Below, in pieces: positions 47,729 through 56,158 of a DNA stretch of 64,000 bases. The notes under the pieces are model-generated. The model was not told where the DNA came from, searched no databases, and saw only the letters and a list, made by a program, of their open reading frames with translations. Source of the DNA: JAUIIK01 sp963709995 (lineage in GTDB: Bacteria > Chloroflexota > Chloroflexia > Thermomicrobiales > CFX8); the NCBI GenBank assembly GCA_963709995.1, contig CAVPYN010000011.1:186001-250000 (forward strand). Direction: 5' to 3'. Positions within the stretch are counted from its first letter, which is position 1; each line of letters starts with the position of its first letter. The position numbers were made by a program, and so were the translations under genes.

Positions 47729-48805
47729 CTAGACCGTCGACGACTCCCATTTGAACAGCCGGAGGGAAAGCAACAGGCCGACCGTCGCAGTGACGAGCAT
47801 GACCAGGAGGTTGAACCACTCATCCGGTAGCGTCGCCCCACGGACCATCAGATCGCGCATCCCATCGACCAGATAGCGGAGTGGCATGACGCGGGTGACC
47901 GGCTGCAACCAGCCGGGAGCGCTATCAACCGGAAAGAAGACGCCGGCCAGAAAGAGCATCGGAAAGGTGATTGCGTTCGCCAGCGCATCGGCGGCTTCCT
48001 GATTCTTCGCGAATGAGGAGATCACGAAGCCCAACGAGATGAATGCCATCGAGCCGGCAATGACCAGCACCAGCACATTGATCAGGTTGCCTTCGATGCG
48101 CAAACCGAAAAGAATGCGCGCCAGACTAATCAAGATGATCGCCTGGGCCACGGCCACCGTAACCTGGCTGATAATCCGCGCGGCGATAAACTGCGACAGC
48201 GGGAATGGGGTCGCCTTGATTCTTCTCAGGATGCCTTTTTCTCGATAGCTCACAAAGGCCGAGGCAAGCCCGATAAGCCCGGAGTTCATGATCGACATCG
48301 CGAGTATGCCGGGCACCAGGAAGTCAATGTACCGTAGCTCGTTCGAGGACACCGCTTCGGTCGTGAAGCTGACCGGTCGCGGTCCATCGAGGGACTCCAG
48401 ATTGACTTGATCGAGAAACTGCTGGACGGCGCTGAGGGCAATCTGGCTCTGCTGGGGATTTGTCTCGTCGTAGTAGATCTGCGCCGATACCTGTCCGGCC
48501 TGGCCGCCCTCATCAAACGCAATAACGACTGATCGATTGCCATCCTCCAGTGCAGCCAACTCGCCCTCGCGGTTACCGGCTACCACATCGAAGGCCGCGA
48601 TCGTCCCGAGCTGGTTGGTGATATCCCGGCTCAGGTCGTTCGTGTCGACTCCGGCAACTCCGATATCAACCGAGAAATCGTTCGTAAACAGGAAGCCAAA
48701 GAGAACGATGAAGATCACCGGGAAGGCGATGTTCCAGAAGAGCGCCATACGGTTGCGCAGCGTCATCCGGTAGTTCGCCAGGGTCATTCGAAACAGCGGC
48801 TTCAT
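47729..48805 (-). CDS. ABC-2 type exporter, permease subunit
   Basis: A 358-residue membrane subunit with one N-terminal helix (residues ~20-42), a large extracytoplasmic domain (~45-165) and five C-terminal helices, the architecture of DrrB/YhhJ-like ABC-2 transporters. Text such as FWNIAFPVIFIVLFGFLF, IDFLVPGILAMSIMNSGLIG and PVTRVMPLRYLVDGMRDLMV is characteristic. The start overlaps the ATPase stop by four bases. It likely exports a drug, lipid or polysaccharide; nothing nearby identifies the substrate. Confidence 0.93.
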   Translation of the reverse strand: MKPLFRMTLANYRMTLRNRMALFWNIAFPVIFIVLFGFLFTNDFSVDIGVAGVDTNDLSRDITNQLGTIAAFDVVAGNREGELAALEDGNRSVVIAFDEGGQAGQVSAQIYYDETNPQQSQIALSAVQQFLDQVNLESLDGPRPVSFTTEAVSSNELRYIDFLVPGILAMSIMNSGLIGLASAFVSYREKGILRRIKATPFPLSQFIAARIISQVTVAVAQAIILISLARILFGLRIEGNLINVLVLVIAGSMAFISLGFVISSFAKNQEAADALANAITFPMLFLAGVFFPVDSAPGWLQPVTRVMPLRYLVDGMRDLMVRGATLPDEWFNLLVMLVTATVGLLLSLRLFKWESSTV

Positions 48806-49776
48806 GCGCGGAGACTCCGCCCGGTCAGGTTGAGAAATACGTCTTCTAGGTTGGCACTGGTCGTCGTCAAGTTATTGAGCCGGAGATCAAGATCGCTGGC
48901 GATCCCGAGCAGGCCAGTGAGCGTCGCCTGGACATCCTGCGTGCGAACGGAGAGCTGTCCTTCAACCACCTCAGCATCCAGCGCCCCGGGCAACCCACGA
49001 ATCGCGTCAAGATCGACATCGTGGTCGATTCGCGCCCGGATCGTCGCATCCTGGTCCAGGGACTGGATCAGGCTCAGCGGCGTGTCGCAAGCGATGATCC
49101 GTCCATGGTCCATGATCGCGACCCGGTCGCAAAGGACTTCTGCTTCCTCCATGTAGTGCGTCGTCAGAATGATCGTCTTGCCTACCGAGCGTAGCCCGCT
49201 AATGACGTCCCAGAGATTCCGTCGCGCTTGCGGGTCGAGTCCGGTCGTCGGTTCATCGAGAAAGACGATCTCAGGATCGTTGACGATTGCCAGGGCGATC
49301 GACAGGCGTTGCTGCTGCCCACCAGAGAGTTGGTTAGCTCGTGAGCCTGCTTTGTCCCCGAGCGAAACAAGCTCTAGCAGTTCATCGATTCTCGCCTTGC
49401 CAGTGTCGCTGTTGTAGAGCGCGGCGAAAAGCGAGATCAACTCGCGGACAGTCAAGTGATCGAAGAGCGAGGTCGTTTGAAGCTGGACGCCAATCACTTG
49501 TTTGACCCTGTTTGGATCCCGAATCGCGTCGATCCCCGCCACTTCGATCGTGCCGCCGTCGGGCTCACGCAGCCCTTCGATCATCTCCAGCGTCGTCGTC
49601 TTGCCGGCCCCATTCGGACCGAGGATTCCAAAGATCTCATTTTCGATGACGCTGAGATCGATATGGTCGACAGCCGTGAAATCACCGTAGTGTTTGACCA
49701 GACCAGTTAGCCGTATTACGGGCGATGTGTCCGGATCTCGATCAGTTGGAATCGCCGCTGCGGCGGTGCTCGTCAT
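48802..49776 (-). CDS. ABC transporter ATP-binding protein
   Basis: A 324-residue ATPase of the DrrA/CcmA type. Walker A is GPNGAGKTTT, the signature LSGGQQQRLS, Walker B IVFLDEPTTGLD and the switch His lies in TTHYMEEAEVLCD. The C-terminal ~90 residues (DHDVDLDAIRGLPGALDAEV ... NLEDVFLNLTGR) are the usual DrrA-type extension. It is coupled to the permease gene. The first ~20 residues are Thr/Ala-rich and may be extra; starts at 49776 or 49788 are both possible. Confidence 0.94.
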   Translation of the reverse strand: MTSTAAAAIPTDRDPDTSPVIRLTGLVKHYGDFTAVDHIDLSVIENEIFGILGPNGAGKTTTLEMIEGLREPDGGTIEVAGIDAIRDPNRVKQVIGVQLQTTSLFDHLTVRELISLFAALYNSDTGKARIDELLELVSLGDKAGSRANQLSGGQQQRLSIALAIVNDPEIVFLDEPTTGLDPQARRNLWDVISGLRSVGKTIILTTHYMEEAEVLCDRVAIMDHGRIIACDTPLSLIQSLDQDATIRARIDHDVDLDAIRGLPGALDAEVVEGQLSVRTQDVQATLTGLLGIASDLDLRLNNLTTTSANLEDVFLNLTGRSLRA

Positions 49777-50155
49777 GACATTCCTCACTATGCTCCTGCG
49801 ACATCGGATTCGAAATCAGTCTCAGGCATGAACTCCGGACCAACTCAACAAGCATATCCGGAACGCCGACCAGTTCGCGTGGCCAGGCACTGCCAATCAA
49901 TCCATGACAACCGAGATGCAACATCGACGGAATGAACCATGCCTGCAATAGACTTCTTTCGTTCTGATTCGCGAACATCAAAGCATTAGCGGGGAGCGAC
50001 TATCCAGTGATTCGGCATGATGAAGTTGTTTCGACCAAAGGGAGAAAGCTCAATGTTGGGTTCAATTGGTGTTCGCCAGAGATCTTTCACACCCACTCCG
50101 TAGATCCCCGGCTCGAAATGACACATGTAGCTCCACACGATTTCAGCGACTTGGT
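49777..50155. other. Intergenic region, repeat-like segment near its end
   Basis: I see no gene here; a short open frame (49742-49981, minus) looks non-coding. Bases 50075-50132 read on the minus strand contain TGTCATTTCGAGCCGGGGATC and, further on, GAAAGATCTCT, the same general form as the repeat-like segment at 30690. No terminator or promoter stands out. Confidence 0.4.
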
Positions 50156-51493
50156 CTAGTTCGATGTAACTCGAAACACGCCTCTGATTTCGAGCTGATC
50201 GCCGGGTTCGACGGTAAACGCCGAGACTTGACCGAGGTCGGCCACCGCGTATTCGGGGGGAAGTTGCTGAATGCGCACCACATAGGTTCCCGGGCCATTG
50301 TCCGAGAGATCAATCCGGCCGTCCTGGTTGGTCGTCACCATGATCTCGGCCGAAATCTGCGCTCCCGGGGCCAGATATTGGATGATGAGATCAACTCCGG
50401 CAACCGGGTCACCTGCCTCCGTCTGGAAGACAACCGTCGCCCCCGCTTCGCCAATCGGGGACTCTGATGAACCGAACGGATTGAAGATTGCAATTAGAAT
50501 CAGGATGAGACCAGCGACACCGAGACCAACCGCCAGTAAGACCGCGCGACTCAAGTACCAGACACCCTGGCGAGAGATATCAGCGACGGCTGGCGGAGCG
50601 ATACGAGTGGTCGTATGCAAGCTAGTCACCCCGCCGTCGCCTTGAGGGGGTACGTCGGACCACTCCTCCATCACGTTGGCGAAGATTGCAGCCTTCACAT
50701 CTGGCGCGGCCTGGATTGGCACAAATGCGCCGAGGATTGCCGTTGGAGAAATCATCTCAGATTGGGTCTTCTGGCAGACCTCGCAGGAATCCACGTGCTG
50801 CCGCACCAACCTCCGTGCGCCAGGGGAAATGCTGGCGATGCCGGCATCCGTCAGCACCTCATCCAGTTCCAGACAATGCCTGCGACCCTCCTTCATCATG
50901 ATATAGGCTCCGATTGATTCCTCGACCGCGTTACGCAGCCGGTTGAGCATGACGTATCCGTTGTTCGCCGTGACGCCAAGAACATCGGCGATCTCGGCGC
51001 TATCAAGTCCCTGCCGGAGGTGCATGTCCAGCAACGAATACTGTTTAGGACTCAACCCGGCCGCGGCTTCCCAGACCAGCGCCGCTGACGCCTCGGCCTG
51101 GGCCGCTTCGTCCGGGGAGCCGAAACGGTCAGCGTCGATCAGGTCAAGCTCGACGTCGTCGCCATCTTCATCGGCAAAGACGAGCGGCCGTGTGCGTTTT
51201 TCACGCTCGATCCGGTTGAGCGCGGTGTTGCGGGCGATGGTGAAGAGCCAGCTCTTGAACTTGCCCCCGCTTTCGAGCCGGTCAATCGAGTTGATCGCCC
51301 GGATGAACGTGTCCTGGGCGACATCCTCGGCTTCGGCCCGATTGCGCATCATACGTGAGAGGAAGTCAAAGATGCGTTCAAAGTAGCGATTGTAGAGCTC
51401 CGCAAATGCATCCTGATGGCCATTCTGGGCAAGCCCAACCAACCTTGCGTCATCCAGACGCGAGAGTTCGCGCTCGCTCAAGGCCGTCGCCAT
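50156..51493 (-). CDS. ECF sigma factor fused to anti-sigma-like zinc motif, TM helix and outer domain
   Basis: A 445-residue protein. Residues ~15-90 are sigma region 2 (AFAELYNRYFERIFDFLSRM, AEDVAQDTFIRAI) and ~130-195 region 4 (LSPKQYSLLDMHLRQGLDSAEIADVLGV). Instead of stopping, it continues to an anti-sigma-type zinc motif H233-x3-C237-x2-C240 (RQHVDSCEVCQK), a Pro/Gly linker, one membrane helix (~314-337) and a C-terminal ~105-residue beta domain (VFQTEAGDPVAGVDLIIQYL ... DGRIDLSDNGPGTYVVRIQQL) like a carboxypeptidase-regulatory/SpaA fold. The start at 51493 follows a GAGG. This is one continuous frame, suggesting a self-inhibited, membrane-tethered sigma factor. Confidence 0.85.
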   Translation of the reverse strand: MATALSERELSRLDDARLVGLAQNGHQDAFAELYNRYFERIFDFLSRMMRNRAEAEDVAQDTFIRAINSIDRLESGGKFKSWLFTIARNTALNRIEREKRTRPLVFADEDGDDVELDLIDADRFGSPDEAAQAEASAALVWEAAAGLSPKQYSLLDMHLRQGLDSAEIADVLGVTANNGYVMLNRLRNAVEESIGAYIMMKEGRRHCLELDEVLTDAGIASISPGARRLVRQHVDSCEVCQKTQSEMISPTAILGAFVPIQAAPDVKAAIFANVMEEWSDVPPQGDGGVTSLHTTTRIAPPAVADISRQGVWYLSRAVLLAVGLGVAGLILILIAIFNPFGSSESPIGEAGATVVFQTEAGDPVAGVDLIIQYLAPGAQISAEIMVTTNQDGRIDLSDNGPGTYVVRIQQLPPEYAVADLGQVSAFTVEPGDQLEIRGVFRVTSN

Positions 51494-51709
51494 CGGTGAA
51501 CCTCGGCTCGTTAGCACACTACAATGCCTGTGCTCATCAATTGTACGCCCTTTCCGACTCAGACTGGACGTTCTACCCGTCCCATTTGTAGGACCGGCCG
51601 TAGGTGTTTTTCTTACAGATCTCATAGTGAAGGTGAGAAGCAGACGGTGTGACGGCGAATGTGGCGATATGCCTGCTGGAGCAGCCCGAATGCGTCCTAT
51701 CCGGATCGC

Positions 51710-52092
51710 CTATGGTGTTTCGATCAGCAGATTGGGGATGCCACGGTAATCGGCGGCGTTGTTCGTCGCCAGCGCCAGCCCGTGTTCGATGGCTGTCGCG
51801 GCGATCATGATATCGAGCGGACATTCAAACCTTGTCTTCCAAGGTCTCGACGAATCCCAGCAGCCTGACGAGCTTCCGCCTCATCAAAAGGCAAGAGCAC
51901 GATCGTCTCAAGCAGCCGGCGCCATTGGTGCATCGTCCGAGCGGTGCCAGTGTTGAGCGGGACACCTTCGGCTTCCATGCAAGACACGCTACTGATACGC
52001 ACAGGTTTATCCGTCGAGCGCGGAAGGAATGACTGCGCGGTAGCCTGCCCGTTGAGATGATATATGACGACATCGATGTCAAGTAAGTACAT
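51710..52092 (-). CDS. vapC: VapC-type PIN domain toxin, one frame break
   Basis: A ~127-residue PIN-domain ribonuclease. The start MYLLDIDVVIYHLNG gives the first metal-binding Asp (D5), CMEAEGV carries the conserved Glu, and after a frame break near 51825 the segment LDIMIAATAIEHGLALATNN supplies the remaining acidic ligand and DYRGIPNLLIETP the end. One missing base at GTCCG/CTCGAT restores the frame. The antitoxin gene lies 42 bases upstream. PIN toxins cut tRNA or rRNA. The break may be a sequencing error. Confidence 0.82.
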
Positions 52093-52134
52093 GGTGATGG
52101 TTCAATCGATGCTGGAGCTCAGATGTAATCCCGC

Positions 52135-52398
52135 TTACTCCCGGCTAGCCTTAATCTCCTCAATATAGGCGTCAGCGTCAAGGTCCGACCAAGTGCCGAA
52201 GCTCTGCCGGAGTGCTTCGCGTGCCGGTTCCGGATCATAGTCCTCGAGTCGACGTAGCGGTGTCCCCTCCTGTTGCACCCGCACGTCGTAGGAATCACCG
52301 TCTGCTACCACCCGTAGCAGTGTCCCGGCGGTCGCGGCGGCTTTCAGTAGCTTCGCCAACTGCACGTCCGCTTCGTACACGGCAATTGCGTCTGCCAC
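52135..52398 (-). CDS. vapB: Antitoxin of the PIN-toxin module
   Basis: An 87-residue protein with VYEADVQLAKLLKAAATAGTLLRVVADGDSYDVRVQ, a short mixed alpha/beta unit, and an acidic, helical C-terminus (RRLEDYDPEPAREALRQSFGTW and DADAYIEEIKASRE) that is typical of the toxin-binding tails of VapB- and Phd-like antitoxins. The assignment rests mainly on its position immediately upstream of the PIN toxin. The DNA-binding fold itself is not obvious. Confidence 0.65.
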   Translation of the reverse strand: MADAIAVYEADVQLAKLLKAAATAGTLLRVVADGDSYDVRVQQEGTPLRRLEDYDPEPAREALRQSFGTWSDLDADAYIEEIKASRE

Positions 52399-52550
52399 AT
52401 CCGGGCCCTTTCAAGTTCATTTCGTGTTCAAAGGAAGACGATTGGAATCGATCTACCAAATCATACTTGCCGGATCTGGCGATTGCGGTGAAGATAGGAA
52501 ACTTGACGAGCCTCTTGATCGCCGTTATGGCTGACGAAGGAATGGTAAGC

Positions 52551-54273
52551 ATGGCTGATTCGCGGACACGAACCGAAACCGAGAACGAAACGAAATTTGA
52601 TGTTCGGCACCGGAGCCGGACGATCCATGACGGGCCAGATCGCGCGCCGGCGCGCTCCTATTTGAGGGCAATCGGCCTTGAGGACGAAGACTTCAACAAG
52701 CCGGTCATCGGCGTCGCACACTCCTGGATCGGCACGATGCCCTGCAACTTCGGCCTGCGCAGGCTGGCTATGCAGGTCATGAACGGGATTCGTGAGGCTG
52801 GCGGGGTGCCGATGGAAGTCAACACCGTCGCGATCAGTGACGGCATCACCATGGGCACCGAGGGCATGAAGACCTCGCTGGTCAGCCGGGAAGTCGTCGC
52901 CGATTCGATTGAACTCGTCGCCCGTGGCCACATGTTCGACGGTCTCGTTGTCCTGGCCGCCTGTGACAAGACGATGCCCGCTGCGGCGATGGCCCTGCTG
53001 CGGCTCAATATTCCCGGCTTTCTGGTCTACGGCGGGTCAATACTTCCCGGCCACTTCCACGGGCATGACGTCACGATCCAGGACGTTTTCGAGGCCGTCG
53101 GCGCCCACGCGGCTGGCAAGATGAGCACTGAAGATCTGATCGAGCTTGAGCGGGTCGCCTGTCCCGGCGAAGGCGCGTGCGGCGGTCAGTTCACTGCCAA
53201 CACGATGGCGACCGCGCTTGAAGTGCTCGGTCTTTCACCAACCGGTATGGCGGCAACTCCTCAGGTGGACCCCAAGAAGGAGATCATCGGCCGCCAGGCG
53301 GGCAAGCTGATCATGGACCAACTCAAAGCCGGGCTGCGACCGAGGGACATCGTCACCCGGCAGTCGATCATGAACAGCTTCGCCAGCGCGGCGGCAACCG
53401 GCGGCTCGACAAACATCATTCTCCACCTGCTGGCAATCGCTCGCGAGGCGGAGATTCCATTGAACATTGACGATTTCAATGCGGTCAGCGACCAGACCCC
53501 GATCATCGCCGACCTCAAACCCAGCGGGCAGTACACCGCCGTCGACGTCTACAACGCTGGCGGCATTGAATTACTCACGAAACGCCTGATCGAAGGCGGC
53601 ATTATTGACGGTAACCAGCTCACGCCAACCGGCAAGACACTGGCCGAGGAGAGCGCCAGCGCCACCGAAACCCCCGGCCAACAGGTCATCATGACCAGAG
53701 AAACGGCCAAGAGCCCGACCGGCGGCTTGCTCGTGCTCAAAGGCAATCTCGCTCCTGAAGGAGGCGTCATCAAAGTCTCAGGGGCAGATCGCGACCGCCA
53801 CCAGGGTCCGGCCCGGATCTTCGAACGTGAAGAGGACGCGATGCAGGCGGTGCTCAACGGCCAGATTCAACTCTGGCGACGTCATGGTCATCCGCTACGA
53901 GGGACCAAAGGGCGGTCCCGGGATGCGCGAGATGCTCGGCGTCACCGCGGCTATCGTTGGCGAGGGGCTTGGCGAAACCGTCGCCCTGCTGACCGATGGG
54001 CGCTTCAGCGGTGCGACCCGCGGCTTCATGGTCGGCCACGTGGCTCCTGAAGCAGCCGTAGGAGGTCCGATCGCGATTCTCAAGGACGGTGACACGATCA
54101 CCATTGACGTCACAAGCCGGTCACTCGCGGTCGACTTGACTGAAGAAGAGATCGGCCAGCGCTTTGCCACCTGGTCGCCACCGGCCCCACGCTACCAGAC
54201 CGGCGTGATGGCCAAGTACGCCGCACTCGTCTCATCAGCCGCCGAAGGCGCGGTGACGAGACCGGTGAGCTAG
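52551..54273 (+). CDS. ilvD: Dihydroxy-acid dehydratase, one frame break
   Basis: The Fe-S dehydratase of valine, leucine and isoleucine synthesis, ~573 residues. Motifs: GVAHSWIGTMPCNFGLRRLA (first cluster Cys), LAACDKTMPAAAMAL (second Cys), CPGEGACGGQFTANTMA (third Cys), ATGGSTNIILHLLAIA and, after the break, GPKGGPGMREML and LTDGRFSGATRGFMVGHV. Removing one C at ~53871 joins NGQIQ to SGDVMVIRYEG. The ATG at 52551 has AAGGAATGG upstream; upstream in-frame ATGs at 52527 and 52542 are alternatives. Its 3' end overlaps the convergent MaoC-like gene by four bases. No other ilv gene is in the window. Confidence 0.93.
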
Positions 54274-54710
54274 GTGCGCGCGATCGGCATCGTATGGCAG
54301 ACAGCCGTGCCGTCGAGCACAATCGTGCCATCGGCAACGACAACCTGTGTTTCAAGCTCGGTGATCGGCTTGTCAGCTCGGGCGCTCGTGACCCGAACCC
54401 GGCCGGTGATTCTGTCACCGGGCCGGACCAGAGCCCTGAACGACCAGTTGGTTTGGAGAAAGACCGTGCCCGGCCCGGGCAGGTCTTCGGCAACGACTGC
54501 ATTCAGGATCGCGCTGGTGACGCCACCCTGAACGACGATGCCGCCGAAACGGGTCGCGGCCGCGACTTCCTCGTCATAGTGCAGAGGATTCCGGTCGCCG
54601 CTGATCTCGGAGAAGAGTTCGATGTCTCGCGCCGTCACCGTCCTCGACCGCTCCGCCTGCTCGCCAGCCTGCGGCATACCATTTGGCCAGACGCTCGTCG
54701 CTTCGTTCAT
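54270..54710 (-). CDS. MaoC-like hotdog dehydratase
   Basis: A 146-residue hotdog-fold protein. The hydratase-2 motif is clear: FSEISGDRNPLHYDEEVAAATRFGGIVVQGG, in which D and H (SGDRNPLHYDE) are the catalytic pair. Members hydrate or dehydrate (R)-3-hydroxyacyl thioesters. The helix TSAILNAVVAEDLPGPGTV and the late strands ITGRVRVTSARADKPI complete the fold. It is a stand-alone gene converging with ilvD. Natural substrate unknown. Confidence 0.88.
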   Translation of the reverse strand: MNEATSVWPNGMPQAGEQAERSRTVTARDIELFSEISGDRNPLHYDEEVAAATRFGGIVVQGGVTSAILNAVVAEDLPGPGTVFLQTNWSFRALVRPGDRITGRVRVTSARADKPITELETQVVVADGTIVLDGTAVCHTMPIART

Positions 54711-54772
54711 ATCCCTTCCTCTAGTTCAACCCGCCGCCAAGTCTTGCATCCAGAAACCAGCCTAGTACACTG

Positions 54773-55775
54773 TTACTCCTGTATTGAGGGATAAAGGCGA
54801 CGCAGCTTGATGCACGCGTCATCAGTCGTGAAGCGCCAGTCGATCGGTGCACCTTTGGCGTTGCGTTGCGTCACCCAGGCGGCGACCTGCTGTTCCAGAA
54901 CGGTCCGATCCGGCACCCGCCGCTCCAGGCACTGGCGACTCAAGACACTCAACTCAATCTCGGGTGCCCTCTGGGCAATGTTCAACCAACTGCCGTGTTT
55001 TGGCGTGTAGTGGATCTCCAGCTTGGCGACTAACCGTCGTGCTTCGGACACTCCAAAACACTCGTAGAGCTCGGCTGGAGCATGCGTGTTGAGGTTATCC
55101 ATGACGAGGAAGATGCGCGCGGCATCTGGATAGTGGAAGCCCACTAACTGCTCGATCTGCTCCGCCCAGTCCTGTTTCGTGCGGTGGTCGGTCACCGTGA
55201 GATGCCGCCATCCAGCCAGCAGCTCACAGAAGAGAAAGAGGTTGAGCACCCCGCCCCGTACATACTCATAGTCCTCGCGCCGCACGGGCTGCCCTCTGGG
55301 CCCGGGCCGCATCGGCAACGGCTCCCGCACCTCACAGAGCACCTGTTTGTTGACCTGGGGTGCCCTCTGGGCCATGCAGATCACGGGAAAGCGCGGATCA
55401 TAAGGACGGGTGTAGACCTCCAGCACATCCTCCATGTGCCAGACAAAGTCTCCACGCTGCTCGGGTGGGATGACCCACTGCTGCTTGCGATGGGGCTGCA
55501 GTTCGTTTCTTTGAGCGCGCGGCCCACCGTCTGATGGGAGATGCTCGCAACGATCTCCAGTGCGACCAGGCGCTCGGCTGCCAGCCGCAGACTCCACTGG
55601 GCATAGCCCTCAGGCGGCTCACCGCAGACCAGCGCGATCAGTTGGGCTTCCTGCTCGCCGTCCAGTTTGCGGGCATAGACTCGGTTGGGAGCGCGGCGGT
55701 TGAGGGCCGCTTCCAGCCCCTCCTCGGCGTACTGGCGACGCACCCGCGCTACCGTTGGCTGGCTCATAGCATCCC
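54773..55775 (-). pseudogene. IS630 family transposase remnant
   Basis: A 5'-truncated IS630/Tc1-type transposase. The helix-turn-helix end (SQPTVARVRRQYAEEGLEAALNRR) is present but the first ~50 residues are missing. A frame break near 55505 separates SHQTVGRAL from ELQPHRKQQWVIPPEQ. The catalytic domain has YEYVRGGVLNLFLFCELLAG, FLVMDNLNTHAP (second Asp) and HYTPKHGSWLN, then EIELSVLSRQCL (Glu). The first catalytic Asp, expected after ICM, is absent: a 12-base sequence encoding QRAP lies there, and another lies just before EIELS. A related nine-base piece is at 55292-55300. No terminal repeats were found. Inactive. Confidence 0.8.
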
Positions 55776-56158
55776 TCCCAGATTCTTCGTCCCGAGAGGG
55801 TAAACGCGCTCCCACATTCATGCAATTCACAAGTAACGACGTACTAGAGCGGTTGGACTTGACCTTGAGCGCTCTCTAGCAACTAGTAAATTCCGGTGTG
55901 TTATCACTCTTTGGGTACCCGGAATGGCATCACCATCGCTCGAAGTTCATGAGGAATTCCCCCGCCTGGGTTCAAGCGCTTCGCTGGTGCGGCAGATAGT
56001 GCGCTGCTATTCAAAACTCGAAGAGACGATGCTCATTCTTGCACCTCGAACTGCGCGAACGTACGCAGGCGAATTCGGCGATTGCTCTTGAGGCGCTCGT
56101 TCAGAACTGTCCTGGGCTAGCGACGCGGCCGTGTCCTTGCTCGCATCGACAGTTGCGT
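55776..56158. other. Intergenic region, nothing recognised
   Basis: This stretch lies between the IS630 remnant and the CocE-like gene. I see no gene, repeat or terminator that I can support; it may contain decayed mobile-element sequence from the truncated 5' end of the transposase. Confidence 0.4.

Noticed and set aside
49742..49981. Minus-strand 79-codon frame upstream of the ABC ATPase
   Set aside because: No ribosome-binding site, no domain-like text and it overlaps the ATPase start.
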